DNA of 32,933 nt from Anaerolineae bacterium (GCA_025454475.1 JALOOJ010000018.1:1-32933), one strand, 5' to 3'; positions 16,932-29,685 are shown, numbered from the stretch's first letter. The notes: a model not told the origin generated them from the sequence alone. Translations and numbers: made by a program.

Positions 16932-19604
16932 TTATGGGACGATCTGCTGAATCTCGGTCAGGAATCGCAGCGTTTCGACGCCGATGGAGAGGGCGAGCTG
17001 CGGGTCTGTCGTTTGGTCCAGGAACACGGCGACGGCGTAGCGGGGCAGGTCGGCCGAATTGAGACCCACAAACCACGCCTGTTGTCGGTTCAGACCTGCC
17101 AACGATGTGCCGAGATGACCCACCGCACCAGCGTACGGGGTCAGTAGATGGCGGACCGAATCGGCGATGTCAGCGTCGACGACACGTGTAGCCGTATCCA
17201 ACGGAAGCGTCGCGCATCCGTCGAAAGGAGCGCGCAGTAGGCTTAGGTTGGGGCGAAGCCCGTCGTTGCCCAGTGTTGCCATCGCCTGAGCAAGCTGGAG
17301 CGGGGTAATGAGCAACCGGCCCTGGCCCAGCGCATCGATGCGTGCGTCGAGCTGCTGCCCGCCGAGGTCCGCAGCCACCGTTGGCAGCACCAGACTCGGC
17401 GCGTCGAGGAACCCCCAAAGAGCCAGTGCCTCCATAACATCCGCGTCGCCCATCCGGCGCGCAGCCGCCACGAAGGGCGCGGGACACGCTGCGGCAAGCG
17501 CAGCCGACCAACCGTCGTCGACTGGTGGCACCAGGCACCCGAAAACCAGGCCGTTGAGGTCCACCGTTGCCGAGATGGCTCCCTGCGGCTTCAGAGACGG
17601 ATCACGTTGTAGCGCACTCGCCAGGATGAAGGGTTGAAGGCTCGTGCCTGGCTGGGCAAGGGCCTGCGTGGCCCGGTTCAGGAACGGAGAGTTCTCCGCT
17701 GAGCTCAACGTGGGCCACATTGCGGCCACCGAGGCCGAGTCATACACAGGGCTTGATGCCAGAGCCAGGATCTCACCGGTGCGCGTGTCAACGACGATGG
17801 CCGCGCCGGTATGGGGGGCGAGGCTACGTTGTGCGTGCTGCTGAAGCCTGCTATCAAGCGTCAACCGAACGTCACGGCCCACCGGATCAATGTGCAGGAG
17901 CTTGTGCCGTGCTGAGGACCAGGGAGACAGGTCGACCTCGCCACGCAGCCGCGCGTCACATGCGGCTTCGATGCCATCCGTGCCGTACGCGATCGTGGCG
18001 AAGCCGACAACGGGAGCCGCTTCGGGCTGGGAGTACACCCTCGTCACGAAGCCCTGCGCGTCCATCACGATGTCGGCAATGACCTGAGCGTTGCGATCGT
18101 AGATGCGTCCCCGGCGGATGCGAGACTCAGCCACGATGAAGCGCGGGTTACCGCGATGGCTTTGCAGCTCTTCGACTCGTACGAATGACCAGAGGCCGGT
18201 GAAGAGAGCCAGCCCTGCCAGGAGTGCGACGAGGGCCTGCCCAAGACGGGACGCTGTAACTCTTAGCGGTCGTGTGACCGTTGGTGCGAGCGATAGGCTT
18301 AGCGGAAGAGGGTGGGGGGCGGACAGATTCAGCAGCAGGCCTGCCGCAAACAGCATTGTCACGAGTGACGACCCTCCATGGCTCACAAACGGGAAGGTGA
18401 CCCCGGTGATGGGGATTAACTTGGCATTGCCGCCCGCAATAACGAACGTTTGGACGCCGATTAACGCAGCAATGCCTCCGGCGACGAGCGACTCAAAGAC
18501 CGACTCGGTCCTCTGCGCTATTCTGATGGCTCGGGCAATCAGTGCAGCGATCAGCAGCAGCAGGCTCACAGTGCCCACAAGGCCAAACTCCTCAGCGATG
18601 GCGGCATAGACGAAGTCGGTATGCACGGCGGGGATTAACGTAGGCGCGCCCTGCCCGAGGCCCTGACCGAAGAGCCCCCCCGCCCCAAATGCAAAGAGCG
18701 ACTGGAGGATCTGGAAAGCACGATCGGCCTGCTCAGGTGCCCATGGGTCAAGCCAGATGCTGACGCGCAGGGCCACACGGTCTGACAGCAGGTAACCCGC
18801 CACGGCGACCGGCGCAAACAAGCCAAGACTCAGCAGCGCATAACCGGCGTTGCCCCAGGCCAGGTAGATCATCATCACGAACGTAAGGTAGAAGAGAAGC
18901 GCGGCGCCAAGGTCCTGTTGCCATCCCAGAAGCAGGAGCGCCACCCCAACCATAGCCATCATCGGTCCGAGGACCACCATCCAGGTGGATCCCCCGGCGG
19001 CTCTGACGCTTGTGAGATCGCGCTTATCGGCGAGATAGGCCGACAGGTAGATGATGAGCAGTAGTTTGAGGGGTTCCGAGGGCTGCACGAACAGGCCGAA
19101 GGCCCCGAGCCAGAGCTCCTGTCCGAAGCCCGAGGGGTTGACGCCGAATACGAGAGTCGCGCCGAGAAGCGCAATACCTGCGGACAGAAGCGAGTAGCGA
19201 TAGCGCCGAAGAGTCCGGGTGAGCTGAGGGGTGAGCGCCGTTGCCACGAACACTCCGCAGCCGATCAGCAACCAGAGCACCTGGCGATAGAGCAGTGCGG
19301 GTGCCAGCCGCGCCTGCAGCACAAGCCCCCAGCCGGTCAGTAGTGCCACAAGCGCCACGATAATGGGATCGTAGTGGGTTAGCCTTGTCCTCAGGACCCA
19401 CTGGACGGTACCCCAAGCAGATAACCAACCGATGCCGACCACCAAAAGCTGGGCCGTGGTCAGGCTCAGCGGATAGGGCGCGAAGTGCAGCGTGACGATG
19501 CCTGACAGCACGAAGAGCGCTGCACTGGCGAAGAGCAGCGATCCGGCAGCCCGCTCGGAGAGCGTGAATCGGAGTCGGTACCGGGAGAGCGGACGGGTCC
19601 CCAT
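16932..19604 (-). CDS. SEDS-family (FtsW/RodA/SpoVE) polymerase fused to class-B PBP transpeptidase-like domain
   Basis: ORF 16932..19688, likely ATG at 19604 (MGTRPLSRYRLRF). SEDS: GFGQELWLGAFGLFVQPSEPLKLLLIIYLSAYL, LLGWQQDLGAALLFYLTF, VHTDFVYAAIAEEFGLVG, GVTFPFVSHGGSSL. PBP: RIRRGRIYDRNAQVIAD, GAAIVVDTRTGEILALASSPVYD, NRATQALAQPGTSLQPF, AWFVGLNS. Confidence 0.9.
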   Translation of the reverse strand: MGTRPLSRYRLRFTLSERAAGSLLFASAALFVLSGIVTLHFAPYPLSLTTAQLLVVGIGWLSAWGTVQWVLRTRLTHYDPIIVALVALLTGWGLVLQARLAPALLYRQVLWLLIGCGVFVATALTPQLTRTLRRYRYSLLSAGIALLGATLVFGVNPSGFGQELWLGAFGLFVQPSEPLKLLLIIYLSAYLADKRDLTSVRAAGGSTWMVVLGPMMAMVGVALLLLGWQQDLGAALLFYLTFVMMIYLAWGNAGYALLSLGLFAPVAVAGYLLSDRVALRVSIWLDPWAPEQADRAFQILQSLFAFGAGGLFGQGLGQGAPTLIPAVHTDFVYAAIAEEFGLVGTVSLLLLIAALIARAIRIAQRTESVFESLVAGGIAALIGVQTFVIAGGNAKLIPITGVTFPFVSHGGSSLVTMLFAAGLLLNLSAPHPLPLSLSLAPTVTRPLRVTASRLGQALVALLAGLALFTGLWSFVRVEELQSHRGNPRFIVAESRIRRGRIYDRNAQVIADIVMDAQGFVTRVYSQPEAAPVVGFATIAYGTDGIEAACDARLRGEVDLSPWSSARHKLLHIDPVGRDVRLTLDSRLQQHAQRSLAPHTGAAIVVDTRTGEILALASSPVYDSASVAAMWPTLSSAENSPFLNRATQALAQPGTSLQPFILASALQRDPSLKPQGAISATVDLNGLVFGCLVPPVDDGWSAALAAACPAPFVAAARRMGDADVMEALALWGFLDAPSLVLPTVAADLGGQQLDARIDALGQGRLLITPLQLAQAMATLGNDGLRPNLSLLRAPFDGCATLPLDTATRVVDADIADSVRHLLTPYAGAVGHLGTSLAGLNRQQAWFVGLNSADLPRYAVAVFLDQTTDPQLALSIGVETLRFLTEIQQIVP

Positions 19605-19742
19605 TGTGGTGGCCGGTCTAGTCCGGGTCCGGACTTCGTACTGCCGCGAGCGTGTGCTGTCTGCGAGGTGCCCGGAGCGTGGCTGCATCGGTAGCCGCGA
19701 CTAGAGCAGCTCGAAGGGCGTCATAGGATCGGAACTGCCCAG

Positions 19743-20117
19743 TCACGCCGATGCCTTCCCCTGGGCGTTGGGATCCGAGTCGTCTTGGACCACAAACTCC
19801 AGTGGGGCATGGCACAGGCCGCACCCCAGTCTTGGGTCCCGTACCGTGCCCGTGCTGAGCGAGCAGGTGGCTGAGATAACCATGTGTGGATGTGACCAGA
19901 ATCGCCAGCGCGACCTACCGATCTCCGCGTGAAGGGTCAGTGTCTTGCAGGCGTTGGCCCGCCTGATCTCGGGGACGGGGCAGGTCTGGCAGAGGCTCGA
20001 AGTCCATTTCGCCTGATCCGGTGACCCATCCAGGAGGTGACAGAGCTCGCGGACATCCGGCTTACGATGTGCGTCGGCGTAGTAGTAGGGGCATGCCTGG
20101 CCATAGGGTGTCAGCAT
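19743..20117 (-). CDS. Cys-rich conserved-looking hypothetical protein (possible metal/Fe-S binding)
   Basis: Start taken at ATG 20117 (MLTPYGQACPYYY), 5 nt after upstream gene stop; contains LCQTCPVPEIRRANAC and GCGLCHAP. Confidence 0.6.
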   Translation of the reverse strand: MLTPYGQACPYYYADAHRKPDVRELCHLLDGSPDQAKWTSSLCQTCPVPEIRRANACKTLTLHAEIGRSRWRFWSHPHMVISATCSLSTGTVRDPRLGCGLCHAPLEFVVQDDSDPNAQGKASA

Positions 20118-20122
20118 GGTGT

Positions 20123-20644
20123 TCAGGCGTGCGAGTAGCTCTGCACCATCCGGCGGTTGATGTAAATGAGCCGCGCTTGGGAGGGAAGGTCGGAGGTGCA
20201 AGTGGACAGGAAGTGGACGCGCGCGTCTGTGACCGGGAAGAAGAGGCCCTTCCAGAAGTCGAGGAAGTTCATAAGCCTGGCATCGCTCAGGAAGGGGGCG
20301 TTTCCACGAACAACGGCGATCCCGAGGTTAACCATGACCGTTTCGGTGTGGGGCGCCGCGCGGAACTGCTCCACAGCCGAATCGTCAGGGAAGATCAGGA
20401 ACTGCAGCCGCTCCCGCACCAGGACGACCTCATTGACGCGACTTGTCGGGAGTCCGGTGAAGGCCCAGGGAGCGATCCGCGCTTCACTGACCGACATGAC
20501 ATCCAGTCCGTCCTGGTTGAGGTAGTTGTTCGGGTTCCCCAACGTCATCAGTAGTCCGTCGACGTACTGCAGATCATTGGCTGCCAGGACTCGATGCTTC
20601 TGTACCGGCGACTCACCCTGGGTTGCTGGTACCAGTCGGCCCAT
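20123..20644 (-). CDS. Hypothetical protein, likely cotranscribed with Cys-rich gene
   Basis: ATG 20644 preceded by AGAAGGAGG; MGRLVPATQGESPVQKHRVLAANDLQYVDGLLMTLGN; sits between ligA and Cys-rich ORF on the same strand. Confidence 0.6.
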   Translation of the reverse strand: MGRLVPATQGESPVQKHRVLAANDLQYVDGLLMTLGNPNNYLNQDGLDVMSVSEARIAPWAFTGLPTSRVNEVVLVRERLQFLIFPDDSAVEQFRAAPHTETVMVNLGIAVVRGNAPFLSDARLMNFLDFWKGLFFPVTDARVHFLSTCTSDLPSQARLIYINRRMVQSYSHA

Positions 20645-20722
20645 ATGGCCTCCTTCTTCTTCTAGGGCATACCCGCCAAAGGACACGGAGCGATCTGGAT
20701 AGATCCGCTACGCCCGTGGGGC

Positions 20723-23269
<2,547 letters not shown>

Positions 23270-23280
<11 letters not shown>

Positions 23281-23297
23281 GTGACCTGATGTATACT
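23270..23297 (+). promoter_or_regulatory. Possible promoter for 23331 gene
   Basis: TTGCTG - 16 nt - TATACT, followed by SD TAGGAG and GTG start at 23331. Confidence 0.4.
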
Positions 23298-23330
23298 ACG
23301 ATGTTGGCAATATGACAATAGGAGCCGCAA

Positions 23331-23873
23331 GTGCGCGTTGCAGTCCGTGAGGAGAGTCACAATCGGGCGGAATGGCAGACCAGGCGACCGCTGCCTCAGA
23401 TCCTGGTTGGCCTGCTCCTGGCTGTCCTTTTCCTCACTGCTCTCGTTGCTTTCAGCCCCAACGTTGTCCGGAGACAGGTGGTCGCGGTGATTGTTGCTCT
23501 TGGCCTTGGTGTCGGCACGGCTGTCGTGCTGGCGATTCCTCTCGTCGACGGCGGATCGATTGAGCGGACGCCGGACGGTGGCGAGCTCCGGCGCACGAAG
23601 ACGTGGATCGGTCGCGGAGCTCGGGAGGTAGTGAGTGTGGACTTGGGTGACGTACGCGCTTTCGAAGTTGAGACGCGCAGCTTCGCGGATGGGCCCGTCG
23701 ATACTTTCGATCTGGGTAGACTCTGGATGCGCGATCTCGAGGGGAACCGGATCTCCCTGACGGACTGGGGTGAACTGTCCTCGGTGCAGGCGCTTGGCGA
23801 CGCACTTGCTAGAGCAGGTCGGCGCTCGTTGGGTTCGGGCGAGGGTGAGGAACTGCCACCCGCTATGGTATAA
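23331..23873 (+). CDS. Hypothetical membrane protein (two N-terminal TM segments)
   Basis: ILVGLLLAVLFLTALVAF and VVAVIVALGLGVGTAVVLAI; SD TAGGAG before GTG; divergent to the SH3b gene. Confidence 0.6.
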   Translation: MRVAVREESHNRAEWQTRRPLPQILVGLLLAVLFLTALVAFSPNVVRRQVVAVIVALGLGVGTAVVLAIPLVDGGSIERTPDGGELRRTKTWIGRGAREVVSVDLGDVRAFEVETRSFADGPVDTFDLGRLWMRDLEGNRISLTDWGELSSVQALGDALARAGRRSLGSGEGEELPPAMV

Positions 23874-23967
23874 TGCAGGCCGCGACGCGTATAGTTCTCG
23901 GATGTGCCACGGTTTCAACCGTGAGAGCGGCGTACTCCGGCGACTGCTAAATGCGAACGGTGCCTCT

Positions 23968-24777
23968 ATGGCGCGACACTCCCGGCTTTACCAGCTTGAG
24001 GGCATCATCCTCGGTCGACGCGACTATGGTGAGGCCGATCGTATCATTGTGTGTTTGACTTCGGAGGGTCGGGTCGACCTGCTTGCGAAGGGCACCCGCA
24101 AGACGCGGTCTCGTAAGGCCGGGCATCTGGAGTTGTTCTCACGGACTCAGATGCTAGTCTCACGAGTGGAGCATTCCTGGGATATTGTTAGCCAGGCTGA
24201 GGCGGTTGTCCTGCGCCCGGCACTCCAGGAGGATTTCCAGCGCGCAACGTATGCGCGGTATGTGGGGGAGCTCGTGATTCGGTTCTTCGAGTCTGAGGCC
24301 AACGAGCAACTCTACCAACTGCTTGACTCGACACTGACGGCGCTTGAGGCGGACGATACACCGGAGCTGCTCGTTAGGTGGTATGAGCAGCGCTTGTTGA
24401 CACTGGCAGGGTTCAGGCCGGAGTGGCACGCGTGTGTCGGTGAGCGCGACGGTGAGTTGTGCGGTGCGGAGCTTCGTCCGCGGCCGATGGATTCGGTGAC
24501 CTACGGGATGGATCCGGAGCGCGGCGGTGCCCTGTGTGCTGAGTGCTTTGCTGCGGCGCGCAAGGACCTAGGTGTCAGACCGCTAACCCCGAGCGCGCTC
24601 TCGTGGCTTCAGGCGTTGCAGCATCATCTGTACTCGGAGATTAAGCGGTTCAACATCTCACCCAGGGCGGCCACGGAACTGGCGTCGGCGATGCAGCATT
24701 ACATCTCGTACCACCTGGAGTACCGACCGTCTAGCCTGAGGATCCTGGAAGATCGTGCGCCTGGTAGTGATAGATGA
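23968..24777 (+). CDS. recO: DNA repair protein RecO
   Basis: MARHSRLYQLEGIILGRRDYGEADRIIVCLTSEGRVDLLAKGTRKTRSRKAGHLELFS; Zn-binding C...C...CAEC region; start taken at ATG 23968 rather than ORF start 23770. Confidence 0.93.
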   Translation: MARHSRLYQLEGIILGRRDYGEADRIIVCLTSEGRVDLLAKGTRKTRSRKAGHLELFSRTQMLVSRVEHSWDIVSQAEAVVLRPALQEDFQRATYARYVGELVIRFFESEANEQLYQLLDSTLTALEADDTPELLVRWYEQRLLTLAGFRPEWHACVGERDGELCGAELRPRPMDSVTYGMDPERGGALCAECFAAARKDLGVRPLTPSALSWLQALQHHLYSEIKRFNISPRAATELASAMQHYISYHLEYRPSSLRILEDRAPGSDR

Positions 24778-24844
24778 CTCGACAGTTTCGGAAACGATTG
24801 TTGAGAGCTCGCCGCGTGCCGCAGAGGTCAGGGGATAGGAGCAG

Positions 24845-27800
24845 ATGCTAACTTTTCAGCAAGCGATTCACCAGTTGGAGCAGTTCTGGGCCGAACAGGG
24901 TGCCCTGATCTGGCAAGCCTACAGCGAGAAGGTTGGTGCGGGGACCATGAACCCGGCGACCGTGTTGCGCGTTCTGGGCCCTGAGCCGTGGAATGTGGCC
25001 TACGTGGAGCCGTCATTCCGCGCCGATGATGGCCGATACGGCGACAACCCCAATCGGATGCAGATGCACACTCAGATGCAGGTGATTCTCAAACCCGATC
25101 CGGGCGATCCGCAGGAGCGCTACTTGCGGAGCCTTGAGGCGCTGGGCATTCGCCGTGACGAGCATGACGTGCGTTTCGTCGAGGACAACTGGGAGAGCCC
25201 CCTGATCGGTGCCTGGGGATTGGGGTGGGAGGTCTGGCTTGATGGTCAGGAGATCACCCAGTTCACCTATTTCCAGCAGGCTGGCGGCATGGCGCTTGAC
25301 GTGCCCGCGGTGGAGATAACCTACGGCCTTGAGCGCATCGTCATGTACCTGCAGAACAAGCGCTCGGTCTGGGACATCCTGTGGGATGACACTCACACCT
25401 ACGGCGAGATCCTGCGTGATCAGGAGATCGACTACTGCCGGTACAACTTCGACGTCGCCGACGTTGAACGGCTCCAGCGGATGTATAACCTGTTCGAGGC
25501 TGAGGCGCTGTTGGCCCTCGACCACGGCCTGGCTGTCCCCGCACTTGACTACATTCTGCGCTGTTCGCACACGTTTAACCTGCTCGATGCCCGCGGCACT
25601 GTGGGCGTCACGGAGCGCGCGGTGTTGTTCAAGCGGATGCGCGACCTGACGCGCCGGGTCGCCGAGGTGTACCTGGCCCAGCGCGACCGCGTCGGCTTTC
25701 CTTGGCAGGATGACCGACGGGGCCTCAAGACGATCGATCAGCAGCAAGGAACGCTCCTTCACCTTCCTCTGGGCGTGACCTCCGCCCAGTCAGCTGCTTC
25801 GGGCGAGTCTGCCGCATTCGTGTTTGAGATCGGCACGGAGGAGCTTCCGGCGTCCCATCTCAGCGGAGCTCTGGCCCAGTTGAGGGAGTTGGTTCCGCGG
25901 GAGCTCGATGCGCTGCGCCTGTCCCACGGCGACGTTCGCATCTGGGGCACGCCCCGGCGGCTCACGGTCTATGTTGATGCTTTGGGCGTTGCACAACGTG
26001 ATGAGGAGCGCGTCGTCAAGGGACCACCTGCGGCTGCCGCCTTCGCGAAGGATGGGCAGCCGACTCGCGCAGCCGAGGGGTTCGCGCGTTCGCGCGGTGT
26101 CGCAGTAGCCGATCTCGAGGTCGTGGAGATCGACGGCGGGCAATACGTGGTTGCCCACCAACGTATCGAAGGGCGGCCTGCGCTCGACGTGCTTGCGGAA
26201 GCTCTACCTGAGTGGATCGAGCGGCTGCACTTCCCACGATCTATGCGCTGGAACAACACCGGCGTGGCGTTCAGCCGTCCGGTGCGTTGGCTCACCGCGC
26301 TGCTTGGAGAAGGTATCGTCCCCTTCACGTATGGAGGCGTAGAGAGCGGGCGGATAACGCGCGGACCCCGTCCTGCCGGGTCGCCTCCGGTAGCGCTAGC
26401 CGCTGCGGAGGACTACAGCCCGACGCTGGCCGCCTACGGTGTGATCCTCGATCCTGTGGCGCGCGGCGAGGAGATCCTTAGACAGGCGCGGGCTGCTGCT
26501 GCGAAGGTCGGGGGAGTCGCTGCCGACGATACCGGTTTGCTGGAAGAGGTCACGAACCTCGTCGAGGTTCCAACGGCCGTGTTGGGGTCATTCGAGGAAC
26601 ACTACCTAACCCTACCTCAAGACGTGCTCATCGCCGTGATGAAAAAGCACCAACGCTACTTCCCAGTCTTCGATGCGCAGGGGCGGATCACGGCGAATTT
26701 CGTGACGATCCGCAACGGTGGGAAAGAGCACGTCGACCTGGTGCGCATAGGCAATGAGGACGTAATACGCGCCCGCTACGCTGATGCCGCTTTCTTTTAC
26801 GGGAACGACGCCCGAAAACCGCTCGCAGACTATCGTGAAGGGCTGGCGGCTTTGACATTCCAGGCCGAGTTGGGGTCGATGCTCGACAAGACCCATAGGT
26901 TGGAGCGTCTCGCTCCATGGGTGGGTGAGCGCTTGGGGATGGGTGCAGGAGAGTTGGCTCTTCTGGTACGGGCCGCGGCGTTGGCGAAAGCCGATCTGGC
27001 GACGCATATGGTGGTTGAGATGACAAGCCTGCAGGGCATCATGGGGCGCGAGTACGCTCTGAAATCCGGTGAGCCCCCCGCTGTTGCCGAGGCGATCTAC
27101 GAACACTACCTGCCCCGGTTTGCTGGCGACCAAGTGCCGACGGGTCGCCTGGGCGTTGCACTGGGCCTGGCCGATCGGGTGGACACATTGGCAGGTCTGT
27201 TTGCTGTGGGTATGGAGCCGACTGGTTCGGCGGATCCCTACGGCTTGCGGCGTGCGGCTGCTGGCGCGATCCAGATCCTGATGGAGCACAGCATCAGCCT
27301 TTCGCTACGGGATCTGGTGATCCAGGCAGTGCAGGCGTTGCCGGCTGCGCCAAAAGCCGGGACCGTCGACAGCGTAATGGCATTCCTGGAGGGGCGGCTT
27401 GAGGGAGCCCTGAAGGACGCCGGATATACGTACGACCTGGTGGCTGCGGTCCTTGCAGAGCGCGGCGCCAATCCCGTGCTAGCACTCCACACGGCTGAGC
27501 AGCTCGCTCGGTGGGTGGCTCACGACCAGTGGCGGCTATTGCTTGACAACTACGCTCGGTGTGTGCGCATCACGCGGGATCAGCCGGCTCTGGTACTCAG
27601 CCCCGGAGCCCTTGTCGAGGACGAAGAGCTGGTGCTCTATGCGGCGCTCCTCCATGCGGAAAGCGTCGTGAGTGCGGAGAGTGACATCGACGCCCTGATG
27701 CAAGCCTTCATGCCCATGGTCCCGCATGTTCAGCGCTTTTTCGAAAAGGTGTTGGTGATGGCTGATGACACCGGGCTCCGGACCGCTCGGCTGGCGTTGC

Positions 27801-27862
27801 TGAAGCGGATCGCGCACCTCACCCACGGCATCGTGGACCTGAGTAAGATGGAGGGTTTCTAG
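24845..27862 (+). CDS. glyQS: Glycine--tRNA ligase, fused alpha and beta subunits
   Basis: Alpha: [57 protein letters not shown]; beta begins at [24 protein letters not shown] in the same frame without a stop; beta core [30 protein letters not shown]. Confidence 0.97.
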   Translation: MLTFQQAIHQLEQFWAEQGALIWQAYSEKVGAGTMNPATVLRVLGPEPWNVAYVEPSFRADDGRYGDNPNRMQMHTQMQVILKPDPGDPQERYLRSLEALGIRRDEHDVRFVEDNWESPLIGAWGLGWEVWLDGQEITQFTYFQQAGGMALDVPAVEITYGLERIVMYLQNKRSVWDILWDDTHTYGEILRDQEIDYCRYNFDVADVERLQRMYNLFEAEALLALDHGLAVPALDYILRCSHTFNLLDARGTVGVTERAVLFKRMRDLTRRVAEVYLAQRDRVGFPWQDDRRGLKTIDQQQGTLLHLPLGVTSAQSAASGESAAFVFEIGTEELPASHLSGALAQLRELVPRELDALRLSHGDVRIWGTPRRLTVYVDALGVAQRDEERVVKGPPAAAAFAKDGQPTRAAEGFARSRGVAVADLEVVEIDGGQYVVAHQRIEGRPALDVLAEALPEWIERLHFPRSMRWNNTGVAFSRPVRWLTALLGEGIVPFTYGGVESGRITRGPRPAGSPPVALAAAEDYSPTLAAYGVILDPVARGEEILRQARAAAAKVGGVAADDTGLLEEVTNLVEVPTAVLGSFEEHYLTLPQDVLIAVMKKHQRYFPVFDAQGRITANFVTIRNGGKEHVDLVRIGNEDVIRARYADAAFFYGNDARKPLADYREGLAALTFQAELGSMLDKTHRLERLAPWVGERLGMGAGELALLVRAAALAKADLATHMVVEMTSLQGIMGREYALKSGEPPAVAEAIYEHYLPRFAGDQVPTGRLGVALGLADRVDTLAGLFAVGMEPTGSADPYGLRRAAAGAIQILMEHSISLSLRDLVIQAVQALPAAPKAGTVDSVMAFLEGRLEGALKDAGYTYDLVAAVLAERGANPVLALHTAEQLARWVAHDQWRLLLDNYARCVRITRDQPALVLSPGALVEDEELVLYAALLHAESVVSAESDIDALMQAFMPMVPHVQRFFEKVLVMADDTGLRTARLALLKRIAHLTHGIVDLSKMEGF

Positions 27863-27865
27863 GCC

Positions 27866-28528
27866 TTGCACCCGGGTCGATCCGCCGCCATCTCCGCACT
27901 CATCTGGGATGCAGGGGGGACTCTGTTCGACACGTACCCAGCCGTGGTTGAAGCGTGCCGGTCGGCCTTGGCATCCTTTGGCGTGTCAGCGTCGCGTGAA
28001 TGGCTGATGGGGCTGTTCCGGCGTACCACGGACGAGGCGATCGAGACGATATCCGCAACGTACGCTATCGATCCGGGGGCACTCAACGAGCGCTTCCGTG
28101 TGGCGTATGATCGTGCCGATCCGGTGCTACAGCCGCCATTCCCGTTCGCGAGAGAAGTGTGCGCCTATCTGGTGGCCCAGGGAGGAAGCAACTTCATCGT
28201 CACGCACCGAACGAGTGTGAGTCTCGAGAGACTCCTGATCGCCCACGGCCTCAGTCATCTTTTCAGTGACCTGGTCACCGCGGATGATCCATATCCCCGC
28301 AAGCCAGATCCAGCATCGATCCTGGCGCTGCTGCTGCGCTATCGCCTTGACTCGCGCCGATGTATGCTCGTGGGCGATCGTGATCTTGACCTGGAGGCAG
28401 GTATTCGTGCGGGGACCAAGACGTGTTTCTTTGGCGGTGACAACCACGTGACTCGGGCGGACTTGGAGGTCACCGGGCTCGATCAGCTCCTGCACTGGCT
28501 CGAGAGGTCGCGTCCACCGGTTAACTGA
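27866..28528 (+). CDS. HAD-superfamily hydrolase
   Basis: IWDAGGTLFDTYPAVVEACRSAL; IVTHRTSVSLERLL; KPDPASILALLLRY; MLVGDRDLDLEAGIRAGTKTCFFG. TTG start 3 nt after glyQS stop. Confidence 0.85.
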   Translation: MHPGRSAAISALIWDAGGTLFDTYPAVVEACRSALASFGVSASREWLMGLFRRTTDEAIETISATYAIDPGALNERFRVAYDRADPVLQPPFPFAREVCAYLVAQGGSNFIVTHRTSVSLERLLIAHGLSHLFSDLVTADDPYPRKPDPASILALLLRYRLDSRRCMLVGDRDLDLEAGIRAGTKTCFFGGDNHVTRADLEVTGLDQLLHWLERSRPPVN

Positions 28529-28776
28529 CGGTACACGACGTCATCCGGGATGCTCACGGCACCTTGCGTGGCACCTGTCCGGCGGTCTCCTGTGCGACGC
28601 TTGCGGCGCTGGAGAGCCGAGGCCCTCTGCAAGGGTCCGTCTGGCCACTGCATCTGTGTCGTCTCGGACGACTATGTGCTGGTGTGGAAGGCCCTGTCAT
28701 AGAACGGCGCGTGTGCCCAGGTAGTACTGATGACACCTGTTGTGGGTAGGCGGACCTAGAATTGGGGGAGTATAGG

Positions 28777-29685
28777 ATGATAGTGCCGGAGTTCCCAGAT
28801 TTCAAGGAGCTTGAGCAAGAGGATCGCGAGTTCCTGCATCCTCGCATTTGGCGTTTCCAGCCACAGACGTCGGAGTTGACGTTCAACAACTTTTACCTCT
28901 GGCGCTCATACTACGGGTTCGAGTGGTCAGTTCTCGACGACACTGTGCTCGTGGTGGCCCATGGGCAGAGCGGCGGCATCTTTGGGTATCCTCCGATCGG
29001 TGCGGGGTCACGAGGCACCGCAGCGGAGCGATTCCTGATGTGGATGCAGTCTGAGCGGGGCGAGTCGCACGCTGTGATTGCGCGCGCCGACGAATCCCTG
29101 GCGGTCGAGCTAGAACATCACCCGCGCTTCCTGATCCAGGAGACGCGCGACCAGTTCGACTACGTCTACCGGACTGAGGATCTGGGAGAACTCGCCGGAC
29201 GGAAATACAGCGCCAAGCGTAACCACATCAACCAGTTTACCCGGGCTTATCAGTATGAGTACCAGCCCATCACGCCCGACCTCGTGGATGCTTGTCTGGC
29301 GCTGGCCGAGGTGTGGTGTGAGCAGCGGCTCTGTGAGGAAGATCTGAGCTTGCAGCACGAGCTGTGTGGTATACAGGATGCGTTGGCAAACTTCGAGGCA
29401 CTGGAGCTGGATGGCGGCGCGCTGCTGGTGCAGGGGCAGGTCCAAGCCTTCGCTCTCGGCGAGCTGTTGAACGAGACGACTGCCGTGATCCACATCGAGA
29501 AGGCCAACCCGGAGTATAGGGGCATCTATCCGATGATGACCAAGACCTATTCCAGTCGCTGGCTCGGCCTAACATCCCACATTAGTATGGAGCAGGACCT
29601 GGGCGAACCCGGTTTACGGCGAGCCAAGGAATCCTACTACCCTGATTATCTAGCCAAGAAGTACGAGATCCGACTGGCTGAGTAA
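28777..29685 (+). CDS. DUF2156 / phosphatidylglycerol lysyltransferase C-terminal-like (GNAT-fold) protein
   Basis: RIWRFQPQTSELTFNNFYLWRSYYGFEWSVLDDTVLVV...KYSAKRNHINQF...HIEKANPEYRGIYPMMTKTYSSRW...DLGEPGLRRAKESYYPDYLAKKYEI. Confidence 0.8.
   Translation: MIVPEFPDFKELEQEDREFLHPRIWRFQPQTSELTFNNFYLWRSYYGFEWSVLDDTVLVVAHGQSGGIFGYPPIGAGSRGTAAERFLMWMQSERGESHAVIARADESLAVELEHHPRFLIQETRDQFDYVYRTEDLGELAGRKYSAKRNHINQFTRAYQYEYQPITPDLVDACLALAEVWCEQRLCEEDLSLQHELCGIQDALANFEALELDGGALLVQGQVQAFALGELLNETTAVIHIEKANPEYRGIYPMMTKTYSSRWLGLTSHISMEQDLGEPGLRRAKESYYPDYLAKKYEIRLAE

Noticed and set aside
19882-19890. Single DnaA-box-like TGTGGATGT
   Set aside because: Isolated, mismatched and inside a coding gene; no cluster suggesting oriC.
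24778-24844. Possible T-box leader before glyQS
   Set aside because: Only ~67 nt between genes, with no convincing specifier loop or antiterminator motif.
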